Below, in pieces: positions 17,661 to 25,611 of a stretch of DNA of 64,000 nt (the stretch's first letter is position 1; each line of letters begins with the position of its first letter). The position numbers were made by a program, and so were the translations under genes. Origin of the DNA: an uncultured Ignavibacteria bacterium (GTDB lineage: Bacteria > Bacteroidota > Ignavibacteria > Tepidaquicellales > OLB5); the NCBI GenBank assembly GCA_937873695.1, contig CALMYL010000010.1, positions 1 to 64,000 of the forward strand, given 5' to 3'. The notes under the pieces are model-generated. The model saw only the letters and a program-made list of their open reading frames with translations, was not told where the DNA came from and did not search any database.

Positions 17661-19175
17661 TTGGTAAAGGGTTATTTTAGGATTTTCGCTTTTTTAACTT
17701 TCTTAACGGGCGCATTATATGCGCAGGATTTCGGGAAAGTGCATGAACTTGTTATCCAGGGCATTGATGCGGAATACAACATGGATTTTTCGCTTGCATT
17801 GACGAAATTCCAGGAAGCCAAAAGCATTGCTCCCAATGACCTTAGGGGTCCGTTCTTTGAATCCACTATCTATTTCTGGAAAAGCACGCTCACAAGGAAT
17901 AAAACTGAATATGAAACATTCATGAATTTATCTGATAAGATAGTTGAGAAATGTGAAGAGATTATAGATAAAAATGAAAACGATCTGGATGCGCGGCTTT
18001 ACCTTGGGTGGATCTATACAATGCGCTCATTTGCGCTTGCATATATTGACCAAAGTTACCTTAAAGGCGCCTCTGAAATAAAAGACGGGAACAATCATCT
18101 CCAGTTTGTAATTGAAAAGAATCCTAATTATAACGATGCTGCTTTAGGACTTGGTGTATATAACTTTATTACAAGCTTCATTCCCCGTAAGCTGCAATTC
18201 CTGACTTCTATTCTTGGATTTGAAGGCGACCGGGAGAAAGGAAGAAAGTACCTTGAACAGGCATCAGAAAAGGGAACCTATACTAAAAGTGAAGCGAAAT
18301 TCTACTTAACAATACTTTCATGGCGCGAGGAGAATTATCCTGCCGCTGAAAGTTATGCGGCCCAGTTAAAGCAGCAATACCCGCAGAGTCCCGCCGTATG
18401 GATGTTATGGGGCGGGCTGTTGTCTCAGCAGGATAAAATGGCTGAGGCTGTTGAAGCGTATGAGCAGTCTCTTGAGTATAACAAAGGCAAAAATTCAGAG
18501 ATTATCTTCAGAACCGCGTACGGCGCCCTCGGCAGTGCTTATTTCAGAATGAATGATTACAGTAAATCAGCGGAATACGGAAAATTATTTATTTCATATC
18601 TAACCAAAGATGATAACATGAATAACCGGCTTTACAGTACCGGTGTTTCGCTGGAATTTATGGGTGATAGGAACGCGGCTTTGGAATACTACCGCAAGGC
18701 AAGAACTGACATGAAGGATGATAACCAGTGGGAAAAATACTGGCTGAGAAAGCTCAGGGAAAGAGAAGCAGCTCCCCTGACGGTTACTGATTCATTATTA
18801 ATTGCTGCAGATAACAACCGCGCAACCGGCAAACTAACTGAAGCTGCCAAAGACTACAGCACTTTGACGAATACGCAGAATGCGAATTATAACGATGATA
18901 TTAAAGCGCAGATCAATCAGGGTCTTGGCCAATTGTATTACAAACAGAAAGATTACAATAAAGCAATTGAGCAGTTTAAATTGAACTCATCGCTTAATCC
19001 CCAAAACGAAAAATGGCTGGTGCCTGAATCATACTTCCAGATAGGCAGATGTTATTTAAAACTTGGAAATAAATCTGAGGCTCAGAAATATTTTGATAAG
19101 GCGCTTGATATTGACTATGATTACGACTTTAAAGATTCAATGGACGGTAAAATTAAGAATGAACTCACTAAATAA
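17661..19175 (+). CDS. Secreted tetratricopeptide-repeat protein
   Basis: This 504-residue protein starts at TTG 17661, with gaggtaa just before it, and has a signal peptide (FRIFAFLTFLTGALYA). It then has several TPR helices, such as AALGLGVYNF, MLWGGLLSQQDKMAEAVEAYEQSL, GALGSAYFRMNDYSKSAEY, and two strong C-terminal repeats with YYKQKDYNKAIEQFKLNSSLNP and YFQIGRCYLKLGNKSEAQKYF. It should be a periplasmic scaffold. Lying between the ATPase and the first permease, it may be part of the same machine. Its partner is unknown. Confidence 0.75.
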   Translation: MVKGYFRIFAFLTFLTGALYAQDFGKVHELVIQGIDAEYNMDFSLALTKFQEAKSIAPNDLRGPFFESTIYFWKSTLTRNKTEYETFMNLSDKIVEKCEEIIDKNENDLDARLYLGWIYTMRSFALAYIDQSYLKGASEIKDGNNHLQFVIEKNPNYNDAALGLGVYNFITSFIPRKLQFLTSILGFEGDREKGRKYLEQASEKGTYTKSEAKFYLTILSWREENYPAAESYAAQLKQQYPQSPAVWMLWGGLLSQQDKMAEAVEAYEQSLEYNKGKNSEIIFRTAYGALGSAYFRMNDYSKSAEYGKLFISYLTKDDNMNNRLYSTGVSLEFMGDRNAALEYYRKARTDMKDDNQWEKYWLRKLREREAAPLTVTDSLLIAADNNRATGKLTEAAKDYSTLTNTQNANYNDDIKAQINQGLGQLYYKQKDYNKAIEQFKLNSSLNPQNEKWLVPESYFQIGRCYLKLGNKSEAQKYFDKALDIDYDYDFKDSMDGKIKNELTK

Positions 19176-19192
19176 TTTTTTGAAATTTGTAA

Positions 19193-20419
19193 TTGAATTT
19201 CTTCACTGAAATAAAAGAAGCTGTTATAATCTCACTGAATTCAATCAGGGCTAATAAAGTACGTTCATTTTTAGCTACGCTTGGAATTGTTATAGGAATT
19301 ATGACTGTCACAATTCTGCAAACGGCAATTGAAGGAATTAATACCGCATTCGAAAAAAGTATTTCCGCAGTAGGTGCAGATGTGCTCTACATACAAAAGT
19401 TTGAGTGGTTCGGCAAGGATGACTGGGAAGTTTACCGCAACAGGCGCGATATTACCTGGCAGGATTATGAATCGTTTGCTGAAAATATGAATAACGCTGA
19501 ATCCATTTGCCCCACAGTCGGCTCGGCAGGATTGGTTACTTACCAGGATTTCACAAGCGAGAATATTCCAGTGTTTGGAACGACAGAAGAATACCAGAAA
19601 ACGCTTGGTCTGGATGTGGATGAAGGCAGATTTTTTACAAAACGCGAGTCAGATGGCGGCTGGGGCGTTTGTGTTATAGGTTATGATATAAAGGAATCTT
19701 TTTTCCAGGGTGTTGATCCAATTGGTAAAGTCATACAGGTAAACGGGCACAATTTTAAGGTTATTGGCACATATGAAAAAATGGGTTCAATGCTTGGACT
19801 CTTCAGTCTCGATAACAGGATAATAATTCCAATAAAAAAATTCTTTAAAATTTTCGGAACAAGACGCTCATTGACTATTAATGTAAAGGCTCCCACTGTT
19901 GAGGCTCTGGAAGATACCAAAGAGGAAGTACGCTCTGTTATGAAGCGCGCACGCAGGATACCGATTGGCGGAAAAGATGATTTTGGCGTGAACCAGCAGG
20001 AAGCTTTTAAACAGACATATGAATCATTAACGGGTCTGATTAAGACTATTGGTACTGCTATAACTTTGCTTTCGCTTATTGTTGGCTCAATTGGAATTGC
20101 TAATATCATGTTTGTAAGCGTTAAGGAACGCACAAAAGAGATAGGAATCAGAAAAGCAATTGGCGCAAAACGGGTGACTATCATGCTTCAATTCCTGATT
20201 GAGGCTGTTACAATATGCGTAGTTGGCGGAATGGTTGGACTCATGATAGCATTTCCGCTGAGTCTGGTTATTAACGCAGTATTACTGCCAACAGTAATGC
20301 CGTTATGGGTGGTTGTACTTGCACTTGGTATTTCAGCATTTGCCGGTATTGTGGCGGGATTCTTCCCTGCCCTCTCGGCATCAAAACTTGATCCTGTGGA
20401 TGCATTGAGATATGAGTAA
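19193..20419 (+). CDS. MacB-type ABC permease, first copy
   Basis: This 408-residue FtsX-like permease starts at TTG 19193. It has a first membrane segment (about 24-45), a large periplasmic MacB_PCD domain, and three C-terminal segments ending with ASKLDPVDALRYE, the typical end of this family. KVRSFLATLGIVIGIMTV and VKERTKEIGIRKAIGAKR are family signatures. It works with an ATPase of the type at 16886. It lies 17 bases after the TPR gene and is a paralogue of 21284-22519. Confidence 0.85.
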   Translation: MNFFTEIKEAVIISLNSIRANKVRSFLATLGIVIGIMTVTILQTAIEGINTAFEKSISAVGADVLYIQKFEWFGKDDWEVYRNRRDITWQDYESFAENMNNAESICPTVGSAGLVTYQDFTSENIPVFGTTEEYQKTLGLDVDEGRFFTKRESDGGWGVCVIGYDIKESFFQGVDPIGKVIQVNGHNFKVIGTYEKMGSMLGLFSLDNRIIIPIKKFFKIFGTRRSLTINVKAPTVEALEDTKEEVRSVMKRARRIPIGGKDDFGVNQQEAFKQTYESLTGLIKTIGTAITLLSLIVGSIGIANIMFVSVKERTKEIGIRKAIGAKRVTIMLQFLIEAVTICVVGGMVGLMIAFPLSLVINAVLLPTVMPLWVVVLALGISAFAGIVAGFFPALSASKLDPVDALRYE

Positions 20420-20451
20420 TAAATCCTGAACGAAGTGAAGGATCTCACAAA

Positions 20452-20883
20452 TTGAACATAAATCTAATTAGATTTTACTTTTCTGGAATAATAGTTCTTT
20501 TATTTTGCACTCTGGCTGTAAATTCACAGATCATCGATAAAGATACCAGTGATGTTATAATACGCAGAACCAAAAAAGATATTCCCGCTGAATACAACAT
20601 CAGCGATGTGATAATCAAGCTTGATAAGCTTCAGACAAAATATATTATAAGAGTAGATCTGGATATCCCGCTAAAAACAACTCTCAAGCTTTCTGTAAGT
20701 GATACCACTGGGAACACTTTGATGTATCTTATCAATGACCAGACCCTAAAACCTGGCGTATTCAGGGTCAGATGGGAAATGGAATTCTGCAGGTCAAGTG
20801 ACTGCACTTATCCCCCGGGCAGATACTTGTGCGAGTTTGAAACGGACCAGTTTATTTTTCAAAGAGATTTTTATATTAAATAG
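20452..20883 (+). CDS. Small secreted protein with FlgD/T9SS-like Ig-type fold, function unknown
   Basis: This 143-residue protein has a signal peptide (LLFCTLAVNS). The mature part resembles the FlgD Ig-like or T9SS sorting fold: VDLDIPLKTTLKLSVSDTTG, LMYLINDQTLKPGVFRVRW and PPGRYLCEFETDQFIFQRDFYIK. It lacks the NPFNP motif and a lysine-rich tail, so it is not a typical sorting domain. Two cysteines (about 113 and 118) lie in CRSSDC. It starts at TTG 20452, 32 bases after the permease, and probably belongs to the same transcript. Confidence 0.6.
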   Translation: MNINLIRFYFSGIIVLLFCTLAVNSQIIDKDTSDVIIRRTKKDIPAEYNISDVIIKLDKLQTKYIIRVDLDIPLKTTLKLSVSDTTGNTLMYLINDQTLKPGVFRVRWEMEFCRSSDCTYPPGRYLCEFETDQFIFQRDFYIK

Positions 20884-20965
20884 ATTGTTAATTTAATAAA
20901 AATTGAATTGCGGCTTGCCAAAGGCACTCCTTCGGAGAAAGCCGATATAATATATAATATTTGAT

Positions 20966-21094
20966 CCACGAGCTAAAGCTCGTGGCTACTCAAAAAAGGG
21001 CAACACTTTTAAATACAATTTGCATGGTTTTTGATTAGCCCCGACCTTTAGGTCGGGGGATTAGGATACTCCCTAAATTTGGGACTTTAGTCCC
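20966..21094. repeat. Three palindromic elements between the export genes
   Basis: ccacgagctaaagctcgtgg (20966-20985), ccccgacctttaggtcgggg (21039-21058) and gggactttagtccc (21081-21094) are perfect palindromes. The middle one has the tagccccg...cgggg form that recurs at 47458 and 48309. Confidence 0.85.
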
Positions 21095-21123
21095 GGATAA
21101 AAAATAATAAAGAGAAAACATTT

Positions 21124-21270
21124 ATGCCGGTAATAAAATCAACAGCAGCAACACAACTACTTGTTCGAAAGAAGAAGAAAAAAAATAAATCTGTTGATAA
21201 GTCAGATGCACAAAAAACACGCATCAAAAGCATAAAGAAGTCATTGAACGGTAAAGTTAAAAACAGGTAA
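21124..21270 (+). CDS. 48-residue basic protein, function unknown
   Basis: A short frame from ATG 21124 to TAA 21268-21270 encodes 48 residues, of which about a third are Lys or Arg (RKKKKKNKS, KTRIKSIKKSLNGKVKNR). It lies between two permease genes, 13 bases before the second. No family is recognised and the ribosome-binding site is weak. It could be a small nucleic-acid-binding or membrane-interacting peptide, or a chance frame. Confidence 0.35.
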   Translation: MPVIKSTAATQLLVRKKKKKNKSVDKSDAQKTRIKSIKKSLNGKVKNR

Positions 21271-21283
21271 ATATAACAATAAA

Positions 21284-22519
21284 GTGAACATCAAGGAATC
21301 ATTCTTTTCGGCCCTCAATTCCATAAGAGCAAATAAGCTTAGGGCATCGCTTACCCTGCTTGGAATTGTTATCGGTGTATTTTCGATAATAGGCGTAATG
21401 ACGCTGCTTGATGCTTTACAAAAAGGAATTGACAGCGGGCTCAGCCAGCTTGGTACAAGCACCTTCCAGGTGCAGAAATGGCCGGCGACGTTTGTCAGCG
21501 GTCCCGGAAAGTGGCGCAAGTATGAAAAGCGCAAACCCATCACAATTGATGAAGGATACAGGCTTAAAGAGCTTGCTGTATTGCCAAAGTATATCGGACT
21601 TGAAGACTGGTCAGGGGGAAAGTCAGTTAAATACGGCTCAGAACAAACAAACCCAAATTTTCAAATGGGCGGAGTGACAACGGAATTCCTCCCTGCGAAC
21701 AATCACACTTTAAGTGAAGGGAGGTTCTTCACAGAAGAGGAAGTTAAATCAACCCGTAACATTGCAGTAGTTGGAATGGAAGTTGTTGATAAATTGTTCC
21801 CTTTCACTTCCCCGCTTGATAAAGAAATTGAAATTGATGGCAATCGTTTTACAATAATCGGTGTGCTCACCGCAAAAGGTGAAAACCTTGGACAAAGCCA
21901 GGATAACCTTGTCTTAGTACCGCTATATACGATTGATAAAATATACGGTGCGCGGAAAGATCGTTCATTGAATATTACAGTATCAGCTTACAGTAAAGCG
22001 CAGCTTGATGAGACACAGGAAGAAGTAATCGGACTCATGCGGCAGATTCGCAAAGTACCCCCGGGTGAAGAGAACGATTTTGATATATGGTCAAATGAAT
22101 CACTTGTGCGCGAAGCTAATAATTTTACCGTATATTTTAAATACGGCGCAGGTGTTATTTCGTTCATTTCATTAATTGCTGCGGGAATCGGCATAATGAA
22201 CATTATGCTCGTTACCGTAACAGAGCGCACCAAAGAAATCGGTATCAGAATGGCAATTGGCGCTAAGCGGAGTAATATATTAACTCAATTCCTGTTCGAA
22301 GCAATCCTGCTTTGTGAGTTGGGAGGTTTGATCGGCATTGCCGTTGGAATTGGCATAGGTAATCTGTTGGGCTCTATATTCAACTTCCCGGTTACTATTC
22401 CGTATGACTGGGTTGCAATAGGCGTGATAGTCTGCTCGTTAATTGGAATAATTTTCGGCACCTACCCTGCTTTCAAAGCAGCCAAGCTCAATCCGATTGA
22501 TGCATTGAGGTATGAATAA
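21284..22519 (+). CDS. MacB-type ABC permease, second copy
   Basis: This 411-residue FtsX-like permease starts at GTG 21284. The N-terminal segment KLRASLTLLGIVIGVFSIIGV is followed by a large periplasmic domain and C-terminal segments with VTERTKEIGIRMAIGAKR and the ending AAKLNPIDALRYE. It resembles the permease at 19193 over its whole length but differs in the periplasmic domain, so the two may form a heterodimer with the single upstream ATPase or act on different cargo. It closes the export cluster. Confidence 0.85.
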   Translation: MNIKESFFSALNSIRANKLRASLTLLGIVIGVFSIIGVMTLLDALQKGIDSGLSQLGTSTFQVQKWPATFVSGPGKWRKYEKRKPITIDEGYRLKELAVLPKYIGLEDWSGGKSVKYGSEQTNPNFQMGGVTTEFLPANNHTLSEGRFFTEEEVKSTRNIAVVGMEVVDKLFPFTSPLDKEIEIDGNRFTIIGVLTAKGENLGQSQDNLVLVPLYTIDKIYGARKDRSLNITVSAYSKAQLDETQEEVIGLMRQIRKVPPGEENDFDIWSNESLVREANNFTVYFKYGAGVISFISLIAAGIGIMNIMLVTVTERTKEIGIRMAIGAKRSNILTQFLFEAILLCELGGLIGIAVGIGIGNLLGSIFNFPVTIPYDWVAIGVIVCSLIGIIFGTYPAFKAAKLNPIDALRYE

Positions 22520-22526
22520 AAGCTAT

Positions 22527-22556
22527 AACCACGAATTTCACTAATTGCACGAATTT
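22527..22556. repeat. Left arm of an inverted pair flanking the gene at 22567
   Basis: aaccacgaatttcactaatt... pairs with a 26-bp arm at 22965-22990, with about two mismatches in the reverse complement. Related text (aaccacgaatttcacgaatt) occurs at about 47380. Confidence 0.8.
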
Positions 22557-22566
22557 GTTTTGAATA

Positions 22567-22956
22567 ATGAAAATTTTCCCGTTATTAGTATTTGTTTTTA
22601 TCAATTACCAAACTAATGGTCAAACAGATTCCATTTCTTATAATTACCTCTACGTAACAGATAGCAAGATTACTTCAGAGATTAAAAAAGAAGCAAAAGG
22701 ATATATTAATCCATTTGGGCCTGTTTCAACAATAAAGTTTGAGATACCTTATTCAATGGTACTAAAAATCTCGTTATTTAAGGGCAAGCAAATTAGTGAT
22801 GTTAAATTTGAAAAAGACCTATTTGAAAATACACTAGATTCGGGTTTATATAAAATTGATTTTGATTGTTTGAAGTATTATGATTCGGGAGTTTACTTCT
22901 TCAAGTTTGAAAGACCAGATACTACTTATGTCATAAGAACTTTATTAGTTAATTAG
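22567..22956 (+). CDS. Minimal secreted protein made almost only of a T9SS-like sorting domain
   Basis: This 129-residue protein has a signal peptide (IFPLLVFVFINYQTNGQ). It then runs almost at once into a sorting-like domain: GYINPFGPVSTIKFEIP resembles the NPFNPVTxIxFxIP motif, followed by LKISLFKG, LDSGLYKIDFD and GVYFFKFERPDTTYVIRTLLVN. It therefore lacks a cargo domain. It may be a remnant, or a small protein using the fold by itself. It is enclosed by inverted repeats at 22527-22556 and 22965-22990, and the second repeat begins right after its stop. Confidence 0.55.
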   Translation: MKIFPLLVFVFINYQTNGQTDSISYNYLYVTDSKITSEIKKEAKGYINPFGPVSTIKFEIPYSMVLKISLFKGKQISDVKFEKDLFENTLDSGLYKIDFDCLKYYDSGVYFFKFERPDTTYVIRTLLVN

Positions 22957-22964
22957 ATTTCCTT

Positions 22965-22990
22965 TTCGTGTAATTTGTGAAATTCGTGGT
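22965..22990. repeat. Right arm of the inverted pair flanking the gene at 22567
   Basis: ttcgtgtaatttgtgaaatt... is the reverse complement of the arm at 22527-22556 with about two mismatches over 26 bases. Confidence 0.8.
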
Positions 22991-23134
22991 AAGTTTTTTT
23001 ATAATAAAATATGACTTTTATCGTTTCTACTTTCATACGCGCTTATCTATACACAAGTGTACAGATTAAATTTTTGATTTAATTGACATTTCAAACATAT
23101 TTCCTTAACTTTACATCATAAAATCAACCAAAAT

Positions 23135-23575
23135 TTGAATATATTACTTCAAATAAAATTACTGCTTAAGAGCGAATTTCTGGCAAAAGTTATATGGGTT
23201 TTGAATAACTTTCTGACCATGGAGTTCTACCGCAAACTGTGCAATAATCTTTATTGGAAGCGCCTCAAACCTCATACTGCGTCATATAACACAAGATTCT
23301 GGATGATTATTTTCACGGCAATATCTATGATATGGCTGGCATTTTTCTACAATCCCACTGACCCGGCTAACGCAAATTCTTCAGGTTTCATAATTCTGCT
23401 TTTTGCGCTCATCTTCAAACGCTCGGGTATTTCGTTTCAGTCAATTGCTAAAAATATATCAAAATCTGTTAACCATAAAATAGATCTGATAACATATCGT
23501 ATTCTTGATTCCCTGAATATTTCCCTGTGGCGTTCACAGGAAACATATTTACGGAAATCCACACTTCTGATCTAA
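23135..23575 (+). CDS. Small membrane protein, unknown function
   Basis: This 146-residue protein starts at TTG 23135. Two hydrophobic segments are visible (MIIFTAISMIWLAFFY and GFIILLFALIF), joined by a short polar loop, and the flanks are basic. No family is recognised. It lies alone between the sorting-domain gene and hpnC. The TTG start has no clear ribosome-binding site, so this call is tentative. Confidence 0.4.
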   Translation: MNILLQIKLLLKSEFLAKVIWVLNNFLTMEFYRKLCNNLYWKRLKPHTASYNTRFWMIIFTAISMIWLAFFYNPTDPANANSSGFIILLFALIFKRSGISFQSIAKNISKSVNHKIDLITYRILDSLNISLWRSQETYLRKSTLLI

Positions 23576-23703
23576 TTTCAATTACTAATTCGGTTATTAT
23601 TTAATCTGTATTTAACAATGCAGGCAATAATTACACATAACACTAAGGTTAAAGCACTCATGGTAAGTTTGATGGATTTCATCTTACCGGTGTTTTATGC
23701 AAA

Positions 23704-24642
23704 ATGATAAAGAGCAAAGATAACACTGTTAATACAGGAAGCAATAACAGTTCAAACAGTGCTGATTCAGTAAAAAAAGATGAACTTTACAATAGTTCTT
23801 TCAAATACTGCGAAGATATCGCAAAAGGGCATTACGAAAACTTTCCGGTAGCATCACTGCTGCTGCCTAAGGATAAGCGCAAATATGTTTATGCCATTTA
23901 CGCTTTTGCAAGGGCTGCAGATGATTTTGCCGATGAAGAAGGCATTGAAGGCGGCGTTCCTAAAAGACTGGCACTGCTTGATGAATGGAACGGAAAGCTT
24001 AAGGATTGTTACAACGGCAAGGCATATGATCCGATATTCATTGCCCTGGGCAAAACGGTTAAGGATTGTGAAATACCTATCAAGCCCTTGGAAGACTTGT
24101 TGAACGCTTTCAGGCAGGATGTTGTTAAGAGCAGATATAACAACTTCGATGATGTTTTGGATTACTGCACACGTTCAGCTAATCCGGTTGGCAGGCTTGT
24201 ACTGATGATATTTGGCTGCCATGATGAAGAGTTCTTTAAATATTCTGATAAAATATGCACTGCGCTGCAGCTAACGAACTTCTGGCAGGATGTTGAGGTT
24301 GACTTAAGGAAAGACAGGATATACCTGCCTGAAGAGGATATCAAACAGTTCGGTTATTCATATAAGGAGCTTGAGCTGAAGCAGGATAACGATAATTTCA
24401 GGAAACTGATGAAGTATGAAGTGGACAGAACACAGGAAATATTCGATGAAGGCAGAATGCTGATCGAACTGACATCCGGTAGCGAAAACACAAAGAAGCT
24501 TTCAAAAGAGTTAAAATTGACATGGCTTGGCGGTACAACAATTTTAAAGAAGATACAGGAATTAAACTATAACGTATTGGTTCAAAGACCCCAAATATCA
24601 GGGTTTGATAAATTAAAGATTTTTTTAAGTTCACGATTCTAA
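23704..24642 (+). CDS. hpnC: Squalene synthase HpnC (presqualene diphosphate to hydroxysqualene)
   Basis: This 312-residue phytoene/squalene synthase-family enzyme has the first aspartate motif in ARAADDFADEE (73-78) and the second in LTNFWQDVEVDLRKDRIYLPEED (around 195). In the HpnCDE route HpnC turns presqualene diphosphate into hydroxysqualene. The first 25 residues are serine- and asparagine-rich and probably disordered. The gene comes first of three (hpnC-hpnD-hpnE), and this order is what separates it from carotenoid phytoene synthase. Two dispersed palindromes lie between it and hpnD. Confidence 0.85.
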   Translation: MIKSKDNTVNTGSNNSSNSADSVKKDELYNSSFKYCEDIAKGHYENFPVASLLLPKDKRKYVYAIYAFARAADDFADEEGIEGGVPKRLALLDEWNGKLKDCYNGKAYDPIFIALGKTVKDCEIPIKPLEDLLNAFRQDVVKSRYNNFDDVLDYCTRSANPVGRLVLMIFGCHDEEFFKYSDKICTALQLTNFWQDVEVDLRKDRIYLPEEDIKQFGYSYKELELKQDNDNFRKLMKYEVDRTQEIFDEGRMLIELTSGSENTKKLSKELKLTWLGGTTILKKIQELNYNVLVQRPQISGFDKLKIFLSSRF

Positions 24643-24654
24643 ATTAAAGCATGA

Positions 24655-24712
24655 GACCTCACCCCCGGTCCCCTCTCCTTAAAGGAGAGGGGTGCCAAGA
24701 GGCGGGGTGAGA
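24655..24712. repeat. Nested palindrome between hpnC and hpnD
   Basis: gacctcacccccggt leads into cccctctccttaaaggagagggg (24670-24692), and a further ggcggggtgag arm pairs with the outer ctcacccc. The outer and inner dyads make a large hairpin. It is the same family as at 12783 and 57266. Its effect on the operon is unknown. Confidence 0.85.
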
Positions 24713-24768
24713 TGTAAATAAGCAGAGTATAGCAAAAGCAATAATTTCAGCAACTATCACAGAATCAT

Positions 24769-25611
24769 TTGTCAACAGAACACATTGAAATAACGCAATC
24801 GAGCAAAACGAATTTCCTTTATTCGTTCTCGCTGCTGCCTAAGGATAAGTTCGAGGCAATCAATACTGTCTACGCTTTTTGCAGGCAGACCGATGATATT
24901 GTTGATAATGAAATGGATACTACAGAGCTGAAGTTCAAAAAGATACGTGAGTGGAAAAATGAGTTTGAGAAAGCTTTAAAAGGCTCATCAAGTTATGCAC
25001 TACTTAACCAGGTCACTAAAATAATAAGGAATTTCAATATTCCGGTTGAGCCGTTCTTTGAGCTTATTAAAGGAATGGAAGCTGACCTGCAGGTCTCTCG
25101 TTACAAAGATTTTAACACTCTATACCAGTATTGTTTCCGCGCTGCGGCAACAGTTGGACTCATGTGCATCGAAATCTTTGGCTATAAGACTGAAAGCGCC
25201 AAGCAGTATGCTGTTAATCTCGGCATAGCGCTTCAATTAACAAATATATTAAGGGATGTAAAATTTGACGCTCTTAACGGAAGGATTTATCTGCCTGAAG
25301 AAGATATGAAAAAGTTCGGCTACACCGAAGATGATCTGATGAACTTCAGATATAATGAATCATTTGTGGAGCTTATGAAATACGAATGCAAACGCGCCAG
25401 GGAGTATTTTGAAAAAGCTAACAATGCGTTCGCAAAAGAAGACCGTAAACAGCTCTTCCCTGCACGAATAATGCAGAAGATATATTTCAACATTCTCGAG
25501 AAAATTGAGAAAATGAATTACAATGTGTTCAGCAGGAAAGCAAAAGTATCAAAACTAAAAAAATTGTATTATACATTCGGGGTTTATGTTAAGTATAAAC
25601 TGGCATATTGA
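24769..25611 (+). CDS. hpnD: Presqualene diphosphate synthase HpnD
   Basis: This 280-residue enzyme condenses two farnesyl diphosphates to presqualene diphosphate. It has the aspartate motifs CRQTDDIVDNEMD (around 42-46) and LTNILRDVKFDALNGRIYLPEED (around 162-163). It starts at TTG 24769. The length suits HpnD. Its final codons overlap the start of hpnE by 4 bases (ttga), which supports coupled translation. Confidence 0.85.
   Translation: MSTEHIEITQSSKTNFLYSFSLLPKDKFEAINTVYAFCRQTDDIVDNEMDTTELKFKKIREWKNEFEKALKGSSSYALLNQVTKIIRNFNIPVEPFFELIKGMEADLQVSRYKDFNTLYQYCFRAAATVGLMCIEIFGYKTESAKQYAVNLGIALQLTNILRDVKFDALNGRIYLPEEDMKKFGYTEDDLMNFRYNESFVELMKYECKRAREYFEKANNAFAKEDRKQLFPARIMQKIYFNILEKIEKMNYNVFSRKAKVSKLKKLYYTFGVYVKYKLAY

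Noticed and set aside
19681-20184. A 167-codon minus-strand frame
   Set aside because: It is antisense to the first permease and low in support; the permease is clear.
23704-25611. Phytoene synthases of a carotenoid pathway
   Set aside because: Two synthases followed by an HpnE-type oxidoreductase match the squalene set better; no other carotenoid gene is present.
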